Shown: positions 25,947 to 35,004 of the stretch, in pieces
How positions within the stretch are numbered: position 1 is the stretch's first letter
Layout: each line of letters starts with the position of its first letter
Source: JAHECQ01 sp047638695
GTDB lineage: Bacteria > Actinomycetota > Acidimicrobiia > Acidimicrobiales > SZUA-35
Length of the DNA: 45,513 nucleotides
Assembly (NCBI GenBank): GCA_047638695.1
Contig: JBLINY010000030.1
Location: 1 to 45,513 of the forward strand
Direction of reading: 5' to 3'
Notes under the pieces: model-generated
Databases searched by the model: none
What the model was told of the DNA's origin: nothing
The model's input: only the letters and a program-made list of their open reading frames with translations
Translations under genes and position numbers: made by a program

Positions 25947-26079
25947 AAGGGCCCCGCTGAACGCGGTGTTTCACGACGCGTCTCGCATTGAAAACGACAA
26001 AGTTCCGAAGAACACGTGGCGCCCATGATCCCTCCTACCCGACTGAAGCTAGCCGTTCGCTGGCGATCAGTACAGTGGA

Positions 26080-27027
26080 TCAACACCAGTGAACGGCCAA
26101 CCAACTCCCTAAACCAGCAGGGTCTAGTAGAGCTTCAGCCTCGGTGACACGACTACGCATCCGCAGCGCGGCAACGTTCGGCGCAGCAGCGTTTTTCTTC
26201 CAGACACGACGACCTTCCTCGACCAATTCATCTATCCCCCACGTCCGCAGGAAAGCTGCCTGGGTCTCCAGCCCAGAAGGCCCGGGAAGTTGGTCAATGG
26301 CGATGTCGGTGGTGATGTCCCGCTCTCCCGGCTGATCGTACGGATCGTCGCCACGCTCGTGCTGGCGATACGTGCGCAGCCATCCCCCACGGCTAGCTAG
26401 CTCAGCGGTGGTTGAGGCTCCATAGTCAAACGCCAGCAGATGCGCAGCTCCAGCCGAGCGCACCGATTCCACCCAGCGCTGCGCCTGCTCCAGCAGCGGC
26501 GCCCGCTGACCAGCTTCGAGCTCGATTGTTTCGGTACCAAACGGAGCGATGTCAAGCGGTAGCAGAACCTCGGCTCCGGCTTCGACATAAACCTCTGACC
26601 AGCCCTCCGCCGTTCGCTCGACGACACGAAACGGCAGATTGTCGAGCAGCTCATTGGCGATGACGACCGCTCCGTCCAGTTGACCCAGCTCGCTGCTGTG
26701 CTGGGCAGTGGTGCCGGGAGCCAAATCAACGGAACGGAGCTCCCATGCCACTGCGCATCGCGGCGAAGCAAACTCGAGCGCCCGAAGCAGCGTGCCCGGC
26801 CCCGACCCAACATCGACAACGGGAAAAGGGTCGGGCCGGCCGAGGTCGTCCCACCATTGATCAATCGCGTTGGCCAGGACGGCACCAAACAACGGCCCAA
26901 CCTCGGGGCTGGTGATGAAATCGCCGGTGCGACGCCCGGCGCGACCAACACCACTGCTGTAGAAGCCGGTGCCGGATGCATAGAGGCATTGCTCGACGTA
27001 GTCGTCGAAACGCAACGGCGGCTTCAT
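26080..27027 (-). CDS. MidA/NDUFAF7-type SAM-dependent methyltransferase
   Basis: A 315-residue member of the DUF185/MidA family. Recognisable blocks are the family N-terminal motif (GDFITSPEVGPLFGAVLANAI, 35-55), the SAM-binding loop VVDVGSGPGT (69-78), and NELLDNLPFRVV (124-135). In mitochondria the homologue NDUFAF7 methylates an arginine of NDUFS2 (the NuoD homologue) and is needed for complex I assembly. The gene starts 48 bp after nuoN on the same strand, and NuoD here keeps the equivalent arginine (R69). A complex I assembly role is therefore a good inference but unproven for bacteria. ATG 27027; no strong Shine-Dalgarno. Confidence 0.85.
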   Translation of the reverse strand: MKPPLRFDDYVEQCLYASGTGFYSSGVGRAGRRTGDFITSPEVGPLFGAVLANAIDQWWDDLGRPDPFPVVDVGSGPGTLLRALEFASPRCAVAWELRSVDLAPGTTAQHSSELGQLDGAVVIANELLDNLPFRVVERTAEGWSEVYVEAGAEVLLPLDIAPFGTETIELEAGQRAPLLEQAQRWVESVRSAGAAHLLAFDYGASTTAELASRGGWLRTYRQHERGDDPYDQPGERDITTDIAIDQLPGPSGLETQAAFLRTWGIDELVEEGRRVWKKNAAAPNVAALRMRSRVTEAEALLDPAGLGSWLAVHWC

Positions 27028-27075
27028 GACTGCGTCACGGCTGCGTCGACATAGGCGAAGACGATGCCGACGCAG

Positions 27076-28590
27076 CTAGGGCAGAGCGATGGCGGTGAAG
27101 TTGGTCATCTCACTGAGTGGACCAATCAATACCGAGCCGGTCACGAGTGTGACCAAAAGCGTGACACCAATAGCCACCATCAGCGCTGGTGGGATCACGA
27201 TTGGCGAGTGGTCGCCATCCGGCGCCGGCATGAACCACATCTGCTTGGCAATCGACAGGTAATAGAAGGCGGCGATGACCGAATTGACGGCGGCAATCAC
27301 CGCGAGCGAGATGCCGGCACCAGTACCGCCGTCGGTGAGCACCCGGAAGATCTCGAACTTCGCCCACCAGCCACCAACAGGTGGAATGCCGGCCAATGAG
27401 AAGAGGAACGCCGTCATGGCCAACGTAAGGCCAGGCGCGTACTGGAACAGACCGCCGTAACTCGAGATCTCACCTGACCGAGTCTTGCGCGCAGCCGTTA
27501 TTACGACGGCGAAGGCGCCGAGGTTCATCGCGGCGTAGACCACCAAGTAGGTAACGATGGCCGACGCAGCACGTTCGGGACGGTCGCCGAACACGGCGAG
27601 CGGGGCCAACATGTATCCGGCTTGGGCCACACCCGAGTACGCAAGCATGCGAACGATGTTGGTTTGGCGAATGGCGATGAGGTTGCCCACCGTCATGGTC
27701 GTAGCTGACAGCACCCACATGAGCGGCTCAACGACGTCGGTCTGGTTGGCAAAGGCAATAATGACGACGTTCATCATTGCGACAAAACCAGCGGCCTTCG
27801 AGGCCACAGCGAGGAATGCTGTAAGGGGTGTCGGCGCTCCTTCGTAGGTATCGGGCGCCCATGTGTGGAACGGCACAGCCGAGACCTTGAATCCGAACCC
27901 GATGACCGTGAACACGATGGCCAACGTGAAGATTGGTCTCGATTCGCCGGTTGCCAACGCTTCACCAATGCCGTGGAGATCGGTGTGGCCAGATACCCCG
28001 TAGAGCAAAGACATGCCGTACAGCAGAATGGCCGACGCGAAGACGCCCATGAGCATGTACTTGAGGCCGGCTTCGTTCGACTTGAGGTCGCGCTTACGCC
28101 AGGCAGCGAGGAGATAGGCGGGAATCGAAACCAGCTCGATGGCCACAAAGATACTGATGAGATCTCGGGCCGACGTCATCACCAGCATGCCGAGCAGAGA
28201 GGCGGAAATCAGCTGGTAGTACTCGCTGTCGTAGTAGTCGCCCTCATGCATGTAGTTGGTCGAAAGGAGAACAATCACGTACCCGCTGAGTAGAAACAGT
28301 CCCTTGAGCACCAACGAATAGTTGTCAACGACGTACGCGCCGTCCCACATCACTCGCGGCAACTCGTCGTTCTGGTTCCAAAGTGTCAGAACCGGGATAA
28401 GTGCGGCGAGGAATCCGAGGCTGGTGAGCGTCGGGATGAGCTTGCGGACTTTCTCGAGCCCGATGAGGTCGATGAGGGTGACCAGGGCACCAGCAGCCAA
28501 CAATACAAGTTCAGGCGCGACCCCATGCCAGTCGATGTGCGGCCGTACGAACGGGGCCTGCTCGGTGAGCTGCGCCAGCACGACGCTCAA
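27076..28590 (-). CDS. nuoN: NADH-quinone oxidoreductase-type subunit N
   Basis: Antiporter-like proton-pumping membrane subunit, 504 residues, about 14 helices. Key blocks are VAIELVSIPAYLLAAW (the TM5 glutamate), GFGFKVSAVPFHTWAPDTYEGAPTP (TM7 lysine and broken helix) and KAAGF (TM8). The start is TTG at 28590 with AGGAGG 7 nt upstream; it overlaps the nuoM stop (TTGA), so translation is coupled. It is the last nuo gene of the complete operon, followed after 48 bp by the MidA methyltransferase gene. Confidence 0.96.
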   Translation of the reverse strand: MSVVLAQLTEQAPFVRPHIDWHGVAPELVLLAAGALVTLIDLIGLEKVRKLIPTLTSLGFLAALIPVLTLWNQNDELPRVMWDGAYVVDNYSLVLKGLFLLSGYVIVLLSTNYMHEGDYYDSEYYQLISASLLGMLVMTSARDLISIFVAIELVSIPAYLLAAWRKRDLKSNEAGLKYMLMGVFASAILLYGMSLLYGVSGHTDLHGIGEALATGESRPIFTLAIVFTVIGFGFKVSAVPFHTWAPDTYEGAPTPLTAFLAVASKAAGFVAMMNVVIIAFANQTDVVEPLMWVLSATTMTVGNLIAIRQTNIVRMLAYSGVAQAGYMLAPLAVFGDRPERAASAIVTYLVVYAAMNLGAFAVVITAARKTRSGEISSYGGLFQYAPGLTLAMTAFLFSLAGIPPVGGWWAKFEIFRVLTDGGTGAGISLAVIAAVNSVIAAFYYLSIAKQMWFMPAPDGDHSPIVIPPALMVAIGVTLLVTLVTGSVLIGPLSEMTNFTAIALP

Positions 28591-30122
28591 GGCGTTCCTC
28601 CTGGAACAAACGCGCTGACCGCCGGATCAGTGAGGTCGAAGATGATGCCGGGCAAGAAGCCAAAGAGCACGATCAGGACCAGCAAGGGCACCCAGGCAAT
28701 CCACTCGGTGAGTACGACATCCTTGATATTCGGATCGTCGGCGAATTCCTCGCTCGGCGTACCGAACGCGGTGCGTTGCAGTAGCCACAGCAAGTAGGCG
28801 GCGGCCAGCACCGTGCCGATGGCCGCAATGACCATGTACACCCGGAACAAGTTCTGATTTATGCCGTCAGCGGGTTCGTAGGCGGCCAGGATGGCCGGGA
28901 ACTCACCCCAGAAGCCGGCGAGACCGGGCAAACCGAGCGATGCCATCGTGCAGAAACCGAGGATCCACCCCATGTGCGGGGCCTGAACCAGCAGACCGCC
29001 GAGGCGCTTGATCTCGAGGGTGTGATAGCGCTCCTTGATCGAACCGGCAATGAAGAAGAGCATGCCGGTGATCAGGCCATGAGCGACCATCCCAAAGATG
29101 GCGGCGTTGATACCGAAATCAGTAAGGGTGGCTATACCGAGCATCACGTAGCCCATGTGGGCCACCGACGAGAAGGCGATAAGTCGCTTCATGTCGGTTT
29201 GAGCCAGGCAACCGAGAGCACCATAGATGATGCCGGCGCAAGCCAGGCCACCGATGATCGGTGCCCACTGGATGGCAGCGTCGGGGAGAATCGGCAGAGC
29301 AATACGGACGAACCCGTAGGTGCCGAGCTTCAGCAGCACGGCGGCCAAGATCACTGAACCCTGCGTTGGCGCCTGGGTGTGGGCGTCGGGCAGCCATGTG
29401 TGGAAGGGGAACATGGGCACCTTGATGCCGAAACCCATGAACATGCCGCCAAATATCAGCCACTGAGTTTGGCTGCTGATGTTGCCGTTGGCGACAAGAT
29501 CGTCAAGCTCGGTCATCTTGAAGGTCTCGGCACCAGTGAGCCAGTAAAGAGCTAAGAAGCTGACCAGCATCAAGGCCGAACCAAAGAGTGTGAACAGGAA
29601 GAACTTGATCGCTGCGTACAGACGATTCTCGCCGCCCCAGACGCCGATCATGAAGTACATCGGCAGGAGCACGACCTCGAAGAACACGAAGAAGAGCACC
29701 AGATCCTGAGCAACGAACGTGCCCAACATGCCCGTGTGGAGCACCAGGATGAGGGTGAGGAACGCCTTGGGATTGCCCGGCTCGGGAATGTGATCCCAGC
29801 TATAGATGATGACCAACGGCACCACGAGCAGTGTGAGGACAATGAGTGGCATAGAGATGCCGTCGATGCCGGTGAAGTACCGGGCGTTGACGATCTCGAT
29901 CCACTTGGCGTCGGTGACGTACTGGAGCTTGTCCCAGCTACCCGACCCCATTCGGTAGAAATCGATCGCCAGCCAAAAACCGATAATGCCAGTGATGACC
30001 GTTGACCCGAGGGCCACGATCTTGTGGTTTTCTTCCTGCTCGGCGGGGAGCAGCATCATGATGGCCGCCCCCACGAGGGGGAGAAAGACCATCACCGAGA
30101 CGAGTGTTCCGCTTGGTTCCAT
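28587..30122 (-). CDS. nuoM: NADH-quinone oxidoreductase-type subunit M
   Basis: Antiporter-like proton-pumping subunit, 511 residues. It has EVVLLPMYFMIGVWG (TM5 glutamate), GFGIKVPMFPFHTWLPDAHTQAP (TM7 lysine and the following broken helix), and RLIAFSSVAHMGYVMLG, all canonical for NuoM. The start is ATG at 30122, 44 bp after the nuoL stop; the 3' end overlaps nuoN. It differs clearly from NuoM2 at 42.3-44.0 kb, so the two are not a recent duplication. Confidence 0.96.
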   Translation of the reverse strand: MEPSGTLVSVMVFLPLVGAAIMMLLPAEQEENHKIVALGSTVITGIIGFWLAIDFYRMGSGSWDKLQYVTDAKWIEIVNARYFTGIDGISMPLIVLTLLVVPLVIIYSWDHIPEPGNPKAFLTLILVLHTGMLGTFVAQDLVLFFVFFEVVLLPMYFMIGVWGGENRLYAAIKFFLFTLFGSALMLVSFLALYWLTGAETFKMTELDDLVANGNISSQTQWLIFGGMFMGFGIKVPMFPFHTWLPDAHTQAPTQGSVILAAVLLKLGTYGFVRIALPILPDAAIQWAPIIGGLACAGIIYGALGCLAQTDMKRLIAFSSVAHMGYVMLGIATLTDFGINAAIFGMVAHGLITGMLFFIAGSIKERYHTLEIKRLGGLLVQAPHMGWILGFCTMASLGLPGLAGFWGEFPAILAAYEPADGINQNLFRVYMVIAAIGTVLAAAYLLWLLQRTAFGTPSEEFADDPNIKDVVLTEWIAWVPLLVLIVLFGFLPGIIFDLTDPAVSAFVPGGTP

Positions 30123-30166
30123 GGTGGTTTGTTACCTGTTCCTGTTCTCTCTCGTCACTGCGTACA

Positions 30167-32557
30167 TCAGACGACCACGATGAAGACCGCAGCCAGTACT
30201 GCTGCTGCGCCGAACATCAGAGTTGCGTACTGACGAATCTTGCCGGACTGAACTTTGCGTAGGAGTTGACCGGATTCAGATGCACCTATACCGGATCCGT
30301 TGACCGCGCCGTCGATTGCGCCCTGGTCGATGTACTTGTAGACGAATCGACCAACCGCAGTGGTGCCCGTGCCGACGGTATTGACCACTCCATCGAGAAC
30401 GTTCTGGTTGAACCAGTAAGCCACATCGGCGGCCCAGCCCTTCGCCGCACCAGCGATAGCTCCGGTGTAGAGGTGATCGAGATAGAACTTCTCGACCAGC
30501 AGCGTGTGGCCGGCCTTGATGAGCCTGTTGTTGTCGGCCCAATGATTGGTGTATTCGGTGGCGGTGGCATCGATGGCGTAAAGCCGCTTGTAATACGACC
30601 ACACCGCGGCGCCAGCACCAACGGCCAACAGCGAGGCCACGATTGCGAGGCTGAGGCTGGGTGTGCCGTGGGAAATACGCGGGAAGCTGGCGATACCTGC
30701 CGGTTCGACCATCTCCTCGAACCAAAGACCGAAACGGCTTCCCAGGACGGGGAGCTCCTTCGGAACATTGAGGAAACCAGCGAACACGGCGCCGACGGCC
30801 AGAATGATGAGCGGCACAGTGATTCGAGGACCTGACTCATGGGGAGTCACGTGACCGCGGTATTTGCCGAAGAAGGTAAGCCAGATGACTCGAGTCATGT
30901 AGGCGGCGGTCATGGCCGCGGTGAGCATGCCGAAGATGAACGGCACGTAGTAGGTGCCATTGCCGCCAGTGCCCGGCCAAACACCAGCACCGACCAAAAT
31001 CTCGTCCTTGCTCCAGAATCCGGCCAAGGGCGGCAGCCCGGCAAGCGCACCCGAGCCGATGATGAAGGTCCAGAAGGTCTTGGGCATCACCTTGCGGAGA
31101 CCGCCCATGTCGGCCTTCATGTCGAAACTGTGGTGGCAAGCGTGACTCAGCGAGCCCGCACCCAGGAACAGGCACGCCTTGAAGATTGCGTGGGTGAAGA
31201 GGTGGAACATGCCCGCCGTATAGGCACCGACACCGAGAGCGAGCACCATGTAGCCGAGCTGAGAGACCGTTGAATAGGCTAAGACCTTCTTGATATCGCG
31301 CTGCACGAAGGCCAAGAGACCGCCGCCGACGCACGTGATTCCACCGACAAGGGCGAGAGGGTTGAGGCTGCTGTCGGCAATTCCCATGCCGATGTAGAAC
31401 ACGGGGTAGAGCCGACCAATGAGGTACACCCCGGCAACCACCATGGTGGCGGCGTGGATGAGCGCGCTGACCGGTGTCGGTCCGGCCATGGCGTCGGGGA
31501 GCCAGGTGTGCAGGATGAACTGGCCCGACTTCGACATGACCGCCGCCATGAGACACAAGCTGGCGATCAGCAAGGTGTTCTTGCTAATCGCGCCGCTGAC
31601 CGCTGCCTCGTTGATGGCCTGTATGTCGAAGGTGCGACCGGCGGCGAAGTAGAGAATGATCATGCCGATCAGCAACCCGATATCACCAACGCGGTTAGTC
31701 AGGAAGGCTTTCAGGGCCGCGTCAGAGTTCGGCTTCTCCTCCCACCAATGGCCGATCAGGGCGAAGGAGCAGACGCCGACGAGCTCCCAACCAACGATCA
31801 TCTGCAACGTGCTGCTGGATAGCACGTAAAAGAGCATCGAGGCGGTGAACAGCGAAAGGAATGCGAAGTAGTGGGTGTAGCGACGATCGCCGCCCACGTA
31901 GTCGGTCGAGAAGATGTGCACCAACATCGAGATGAAGGTGACGACCACGAGGAGCAATACCGACTGACCGTCTACAAACGTGCCTATCTGGATGTCGGAG
32001 CCACCCTCTGCAGCGGGCCCACCGTTCTCGAACCAGGTTGTTTGGGTGACAATTGGGCACGGCGACACGTGTCCTTCGCCCTCTTCGGCGAAGGCCAGTC
32101 CTGCGGGAGCAAGCGCATCCTCGTCGTGACTGTGCTCGCCGTCATCACTTTCCCCGGCATGGCCGTCGGTGATGCAACTCTCGCCCGCACTCGACGCGTG
32201 ACCAGCGTCTGCGCCGTCGACTTCGGTTCCGTGCTCGTCGGTCCCGTTTTCTTCGTCGTCGACGAATGCAAGGGCTTCCTCACCGCCGCCGTGACTATCG
32301 GCGACGTCACCGACATAGCCGATCCACGAACCGGCAATGGTCAGCGAGAAGATGAAGGCGAACACCACGGCGGGGATGCCAATGAAGTGCGCTGTGACGC
32401 CCAAACGCTTCGATCCGAAGAGAATGACCAGAAACGACGCAGCCATGACAGCAGGGACGATCCAGACCATCTCGAAGATGCCGGGTACCGAAACAGAGGC
32501 CTCGGCAGCAAACAGCGGAGCAGAAGAGAGGGCGGAGGGAAGGAGCGAAGAAGTCAC
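30167..32557 (-). CDS. nuoL: NADH-quinone oxidoreductase-type subunit L with acidic/His-rich insert
   Basis: Distal antiporter-like subunit, 796 residues against about 610-650 typical. Canonical parts include VGWELVGVCSF (TM5 glutamate), HTWLPDAMAGPTPVSALIHAATMV (TM7-8), FWSKDEIL (TM12 lysine), and the C-terminal lateral helix region ending in a last membrane helix. The extra length is largely in the loop between TM2 and TM3. Residues 84-165 contain 25 Asp/Glu and 7 His but no Lys or Arg; by standard NuoL topology this loop is outside the membrane on the periplasmic side. The start is GTG 32557 with GAGG upstream, 15 nt after nuoK. Confidence 0.96.
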   Translation of the reverse strand: MTSSLLPSALSSAPLFAAEASVSVPGIFEMVWIVPAVMAASFLVILFGSKRLGVTAHFIGIPAVVFAFIFSLTIAGSWIGYVGDVADSHGGGEEALAFVDDEENGTDEHGTEVDGADAGHASSAGESCITDGHAGESDDGEHSHDEDALAPAGLAFAEEGEGHVSPCPIVTQTTWFENGGPAAEGGSDIQIGTFVDGQSVLLLVVVTFISMLVHIFSTDYVGGDRRYTHYFAFLSLFTASMLFYVLSSSTLQMIVGWELVGVCSFALIGHWWEEKPNSDAALKAFLTNRVGDIGLLIGMIILYFAAGRTFDIQAINEAAVSGAISKNTLLIASLCLMAAVMSKSGQFILHTWLPDAMAGPTPVSALIHAATMVVAGVYLIGRLYPVFYIGMGIADSSLNPLALVGGITCVGGGLLAFVQRDIKKVLAYSTVSQLGYMVLALGVGAYTAGMFHLFTHAIFKACLFLGAGSLSHACHHSFDMKADMGGLRKVMPKTFWTFIIGSGALAGLPPLAGFWSKDEILVGAGVWPGTGGNGTYYVPFIFGMLTAAMTAAYMTRVIWLTFFGKYRGHVTPHESGPRITVPLIILAVGAVFAGFLNVPKELPVLGSRFGLWFEEMVEPAGIASFPRISHGTPSLSLAIVASLLAVGAGAAVWSYYKRLYAIDATATEYTNHWADNNRLIKAGHTLLVEKFYLDHLYTGAIAGAAKGWAADVAYWFNQNVLDGVVNTVGTGTTAVGRFVYKYIDQGAIDGAVNGSGIGASESGQLLRKVQSGKIRQYATLMFGAAAVLAAVFIVVV

Positions 32558-32572
32558 AGAAGTTGGCCTCGA

Positions 32573-32872
32573 TCAGCCTTGGAGCATGTCGGCTTCGGCG
32601 ACATCGATGCTGCGACGGTTGCGGTAGATCAACAGCACGATGGCTAGACCTACGCCAACCTCCGCAGCGGCGACGGCGATGATGAACAGTGCGAAGACCT
32701 GGCCGGCGATGTCTTGATTGAAGGTGCCGAAGGCCACGAGGTTGATGTTGACGGCGTTCAGGATGAGCTCGATCGACATCAACACGAGTACGCCATTCTT
32801 GCGAGTGAGAACGCCATACACCCCGATGCAAAACAAGATGGCGGCGAAGAACAAGAACTGATTCAGGAACAT
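32573..32872 (-). CDS. nuoK: NADH-quinone oxidoreductase-type subunit K
   Basis: A 99-residue membrane subunit with three helices, homologous to MrpC. The two conserved intramembrane glutamates of the central proton axis are present: E35 (MSIELILNAVN) and E71 (AAAEVGVGLAI). ATG 32872 is 2 nt after the nuoJ stop. It is ordinary in length and sequence. Confidence 0.96.
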   Translation of the reverse strand: MFLNQFLFFAAILFCIGVYGVLTRKNGVLVLMSIELILNAVNINLVAFGTFNQDIAGQVFALFIIAVAAAEVGVGLAIVLLIYRNRRSIDVAEADMLQG

Positions 32873-32874
32873 GG

Positions 32875-33417
32875 TCAGTCTCTCCTAGCCACGACGACAG
32901 CGCCGATCAGAGCGGCGAGAAGCAGAACCGAAAGGGCTTCGAAGGGTACGATGTAGGTGCCGAAGATCGAGTCGGCAACCGCGTCGGTTCGTTGCACCAC
33001 AGCGTTGTCGGGAAGCTTGGCGTCTTCGAAGCCCTCCCAGAGCGCATAGCCCATTACCGCGGCCATGATCACCGCGACGAGAGCCCCGATCCACTTCTGA
33101 TCGTGATCAAGGTCGGTCTCGGAGCCAATCTGGGCACGAGTCAGCATCACGCCGAACAACAGCAACACCAGGATGGCCCCGATGTAGACGAGGATCTGGG
33201 TAGCGGCCGCGAACTCGGCGCCAAGAATAATGTAGACAGCGGCCACACTGGCCAAGACGATCAAGAGATAAAGCGCCGAATGCACCACGTTGTCGGTGGT
33301 CACCATCTTGAGGGCGGCAAAGATCGCGACAACAGCGATGACGACGAAGAATGAGTTGGTGACCCAGACTTCGGTCCGGGTCATCTCGGCTGCCAGCAGG
33401 CCAACCCCCGCGGTCAT
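32875..33417 (-). CDS. nuoJ: NADH-quinone oxidoreductase-type subunit J
   Basis: A 180-residue membrane subunit with five predicted helices. It contains the conserved NVVHSALYLLIVLASVAAVYIILGAEF and VGAILVLLLFGVML-like blocks (here YIGAILVLLLFGVMLTRAQ) that include the pi-bulge helix TM3 region. The start is ATG 33417, which overlaps the nuoI stop (ATGA). The frame extends further upstream through nuoI, but that part has no family similarity. Confidence 0.95.
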   Translation of the reverse strand: MTAGVGLLAAEMTRTEVWVTNSFFVVIAVVAIFAALKMVTTDNVVHSALYLLIVLASVAAVYIILGAEFAAATQILVYIGAILVLLLFGVMLTRAQIGSETDLDHDQKWIGALVAVIMAAVMGYALWEGFEDAKLPDNAVVQRTDAVADSIFGTYIVPFEALSVLLLAALIGAVVVARRD

Positions 33418-33914
33418 CGCGGGACCTTCTTTGCCTTCACCTCGGCACCGGCCTCGTAACTCTCGAAGTCGGGCACCGTTTCCATCCACTGACCGAGGCG
33501 GCTCTTGTCGTGAAGAAGATCGGCGATCTTGGGTTCGGAGTACTCGAACTCCGGGCTCCAGAAGAGCGCTTCGAAAGGACAGACATCGACACAAATCCCG
33601 CAGTACATGCAGAGCCCGTAGTCGATGTCGAAGCGATCAAGCTTGTTGACCGAACGAGGCTTACCACCGGCGCGGCGAGGCGGTGCCAGCTCCTTGTGGC
33701 CCTCGATGTAGATACACCAGTCGGGACATTCACGAGCACAAAGCATGCACGACGTGCAATTTTCCTCGTGCAGCGCAATCACGCCCCTGGCCCGCGGGGT
33801 CGGGTCTTCCTTTTCGTGCGGGTACTGCACGGTCTCGGCACCCTTGGTGACCGTCTTCACGATCTCCTTGAAGGTCACACCGAGGCCAGTAATAACACCG
33901 GGAACGAGCGGCAT
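33414..33914 (-). CDS. nuoI: NADH-quinone oxidoreductase-type subunit I
   Basis: Carries iron-sulfur clusters N6a and N6b, the electron path between the peripheral arm and the quinone site. It is 166 residues. Two 4Fe-4S motifs are intact: C53, C56, C59, C63 and C102, C105, C108, C112. An additional cysteine at 67 (PDWC) replaces the usual alanine-type residue. Its ATG at 33914 directly abuts the nuoH TAG stop, and its own stop overlaps the nuoJ start. Confidence 0.96.
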   Translation of the reverse strand: MPLVPGVITGLGVTFKEIVKTVTKGAETVQYPHEKEDPTPRARGVIALHEENCTSCMLCARECPDWCIYIEGHKELAPPRRAGGKPRSVNKLDRFDIDYGLCMYCGICVDVCPFEALFWSPEFEYSEPKIADLLHDKSRLGQWMETVPDFESYEAGAEVKAKKVPR

Positions 33915-34973
33915 CTAGAACACCACCTTCAGGACGCCGGTAAAGGCGATGTTGACGAGCGACAGCGGAATGAGGAACTTCCACGCGAACTTCTGGAGCT
34001 GGTCCTCACGAAAGCGCGGATACGTGAACCGCACCCAGTAAATGACGAACGTAAGCAACAGCATCTTGGTGAGCATCACCAGTGGGCCGATGAAGTTCAT
34101 CCAGTTGGAATCCCAAGCAATGCCGAAAAGATCGGTGATGAACGGTGGCACCGACCACCCGCCGAGGAACAGCACCGAGGCAAAGAAGGCAAAGATGTTG
34201 GCGGTCGCGAACTCACCGATGAAGAACATCAGGAACCGGAACCCGGAGTACTCGGTCATGTAGCCCGAGACGAGTTCGGACTCCGCAATCGGCATATCGA
34301 ACGGCACCTGGGTGAGTTCGGCTTGCACGGCAATCATGAAAATCAAGAAGCCGATGAACTGGGTGAGAAAGTAGGGATTACCCAGGCCCCCCCAGCCGAA
34401 GATCTCGCCCGTCGCCTGGGCCGCGATGATGCCCTGCAGATTGAGCGTGCCCGCCTGAATCACGACACCGACCACAGCGAGGATGAGGGGCAACTCGTAG
34501 GCGATGAGCTGGCCGGCTGCTCGAAGCCCTCCGAGCAGCGAATACTTGGAGGCGCTGGCCCAACCCGCCATCAGGATGCCAACGACGGAAACCGAAGAAA
34601 CGGCGAGGGCAAGATAGACGCCGACATCGATGTCAGTGAATGCCGCATCGGGACCGAAGGGAATGACCACCGCCAACAAGAACGTGCTCATCAGCACCAC
34701 ATAGGGAGCGAGGGCAAACACTGACCGGTCGGCTCGAAGGGGGAAGATGTCCTCCTTCTGGAGGTTCTTGCCCAGCTCGGCCAACAGCTGCATCGAGCCG
34801 TATGGCCCGGCTTCCATCGGACCGAGACGGCTCTGCATGAAGGAGACCATCTTGAAGAGGTAGAGGTACACGGTGGCGCCAGCTGGGATAAGCACCGCAA
34901 CGATGGCCATGACGAGTTTGAACGAGGTGGTCTGCCACCACGCGAACTCGACCGCGAGCAAGGAAGAAATCAC
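33915..34973 (-). CDS. nuoH: NADH-quinone oxidoreductase-type subunit H, altered quinone-channel loop
   Basis: Membrane subunit that forms the quinone entry tunnel and the link to the proton axis; 352 residues, about 8 helices. The loop normally reading E-x-x-R-x-P-F-D-x-x-E-x-E-x-E is here AELTQVPFDMPIAESELV (218-235). The arginine is Q222 and the first glutamate after PFD is I229, while E219, D226, E231 and E233 are kept. The start is GTG 34973, 31 bp after nuoD. The subunit identity is certain; the consequences of the substitutions are not known. Confidence 0.96.
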   Translation of the reverse strand: MISSLLAVEFAWWQTTSFKLVMAIVAVLIPAGATVYLYLFKMVSFMQSRLGPMEAGPYGSMQLLAELGKNLQKEDIFPLRADRSVFALAPYVVLMSTFLLAVVIPFGPDAAFTDIDVGVYLALAVSSVSVVGILMAGWASASKYSLLGGLRAAGQLIAYELPLILAVVGVVIQAGTLNLQGIIAAQATGEIFGWGGLGNPYFLTQFIGFLIFMIAVQAELTQVPFDMPIAESELVSGYMTEYSGFRFLMFFIGEFATANIFAFFASVLFLGGWSVPPFITDLFGIAWDSNWMNFIGPLVMLTKMLLLTFVIYWVRFTYPRFREDQLQKFAWKFLIPLSLVNIAFTGVLKVVF

Positions 34974-35004
34974 CGGAGCTGCGCCCCCTGGAACGAATAA
35001 GGGC

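Larger units (their letters stand above)
25764..26079. other. Noncoding gap between midA and tetR
   Basis: A 316-bp stretch. It holds the tetR promoter at its left end and a strong inverted repeat at 25922-25946. Several short frames exist on both strands, but none has a start signal or a recognisable product. I see no other feature. Confidence 0.6.
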
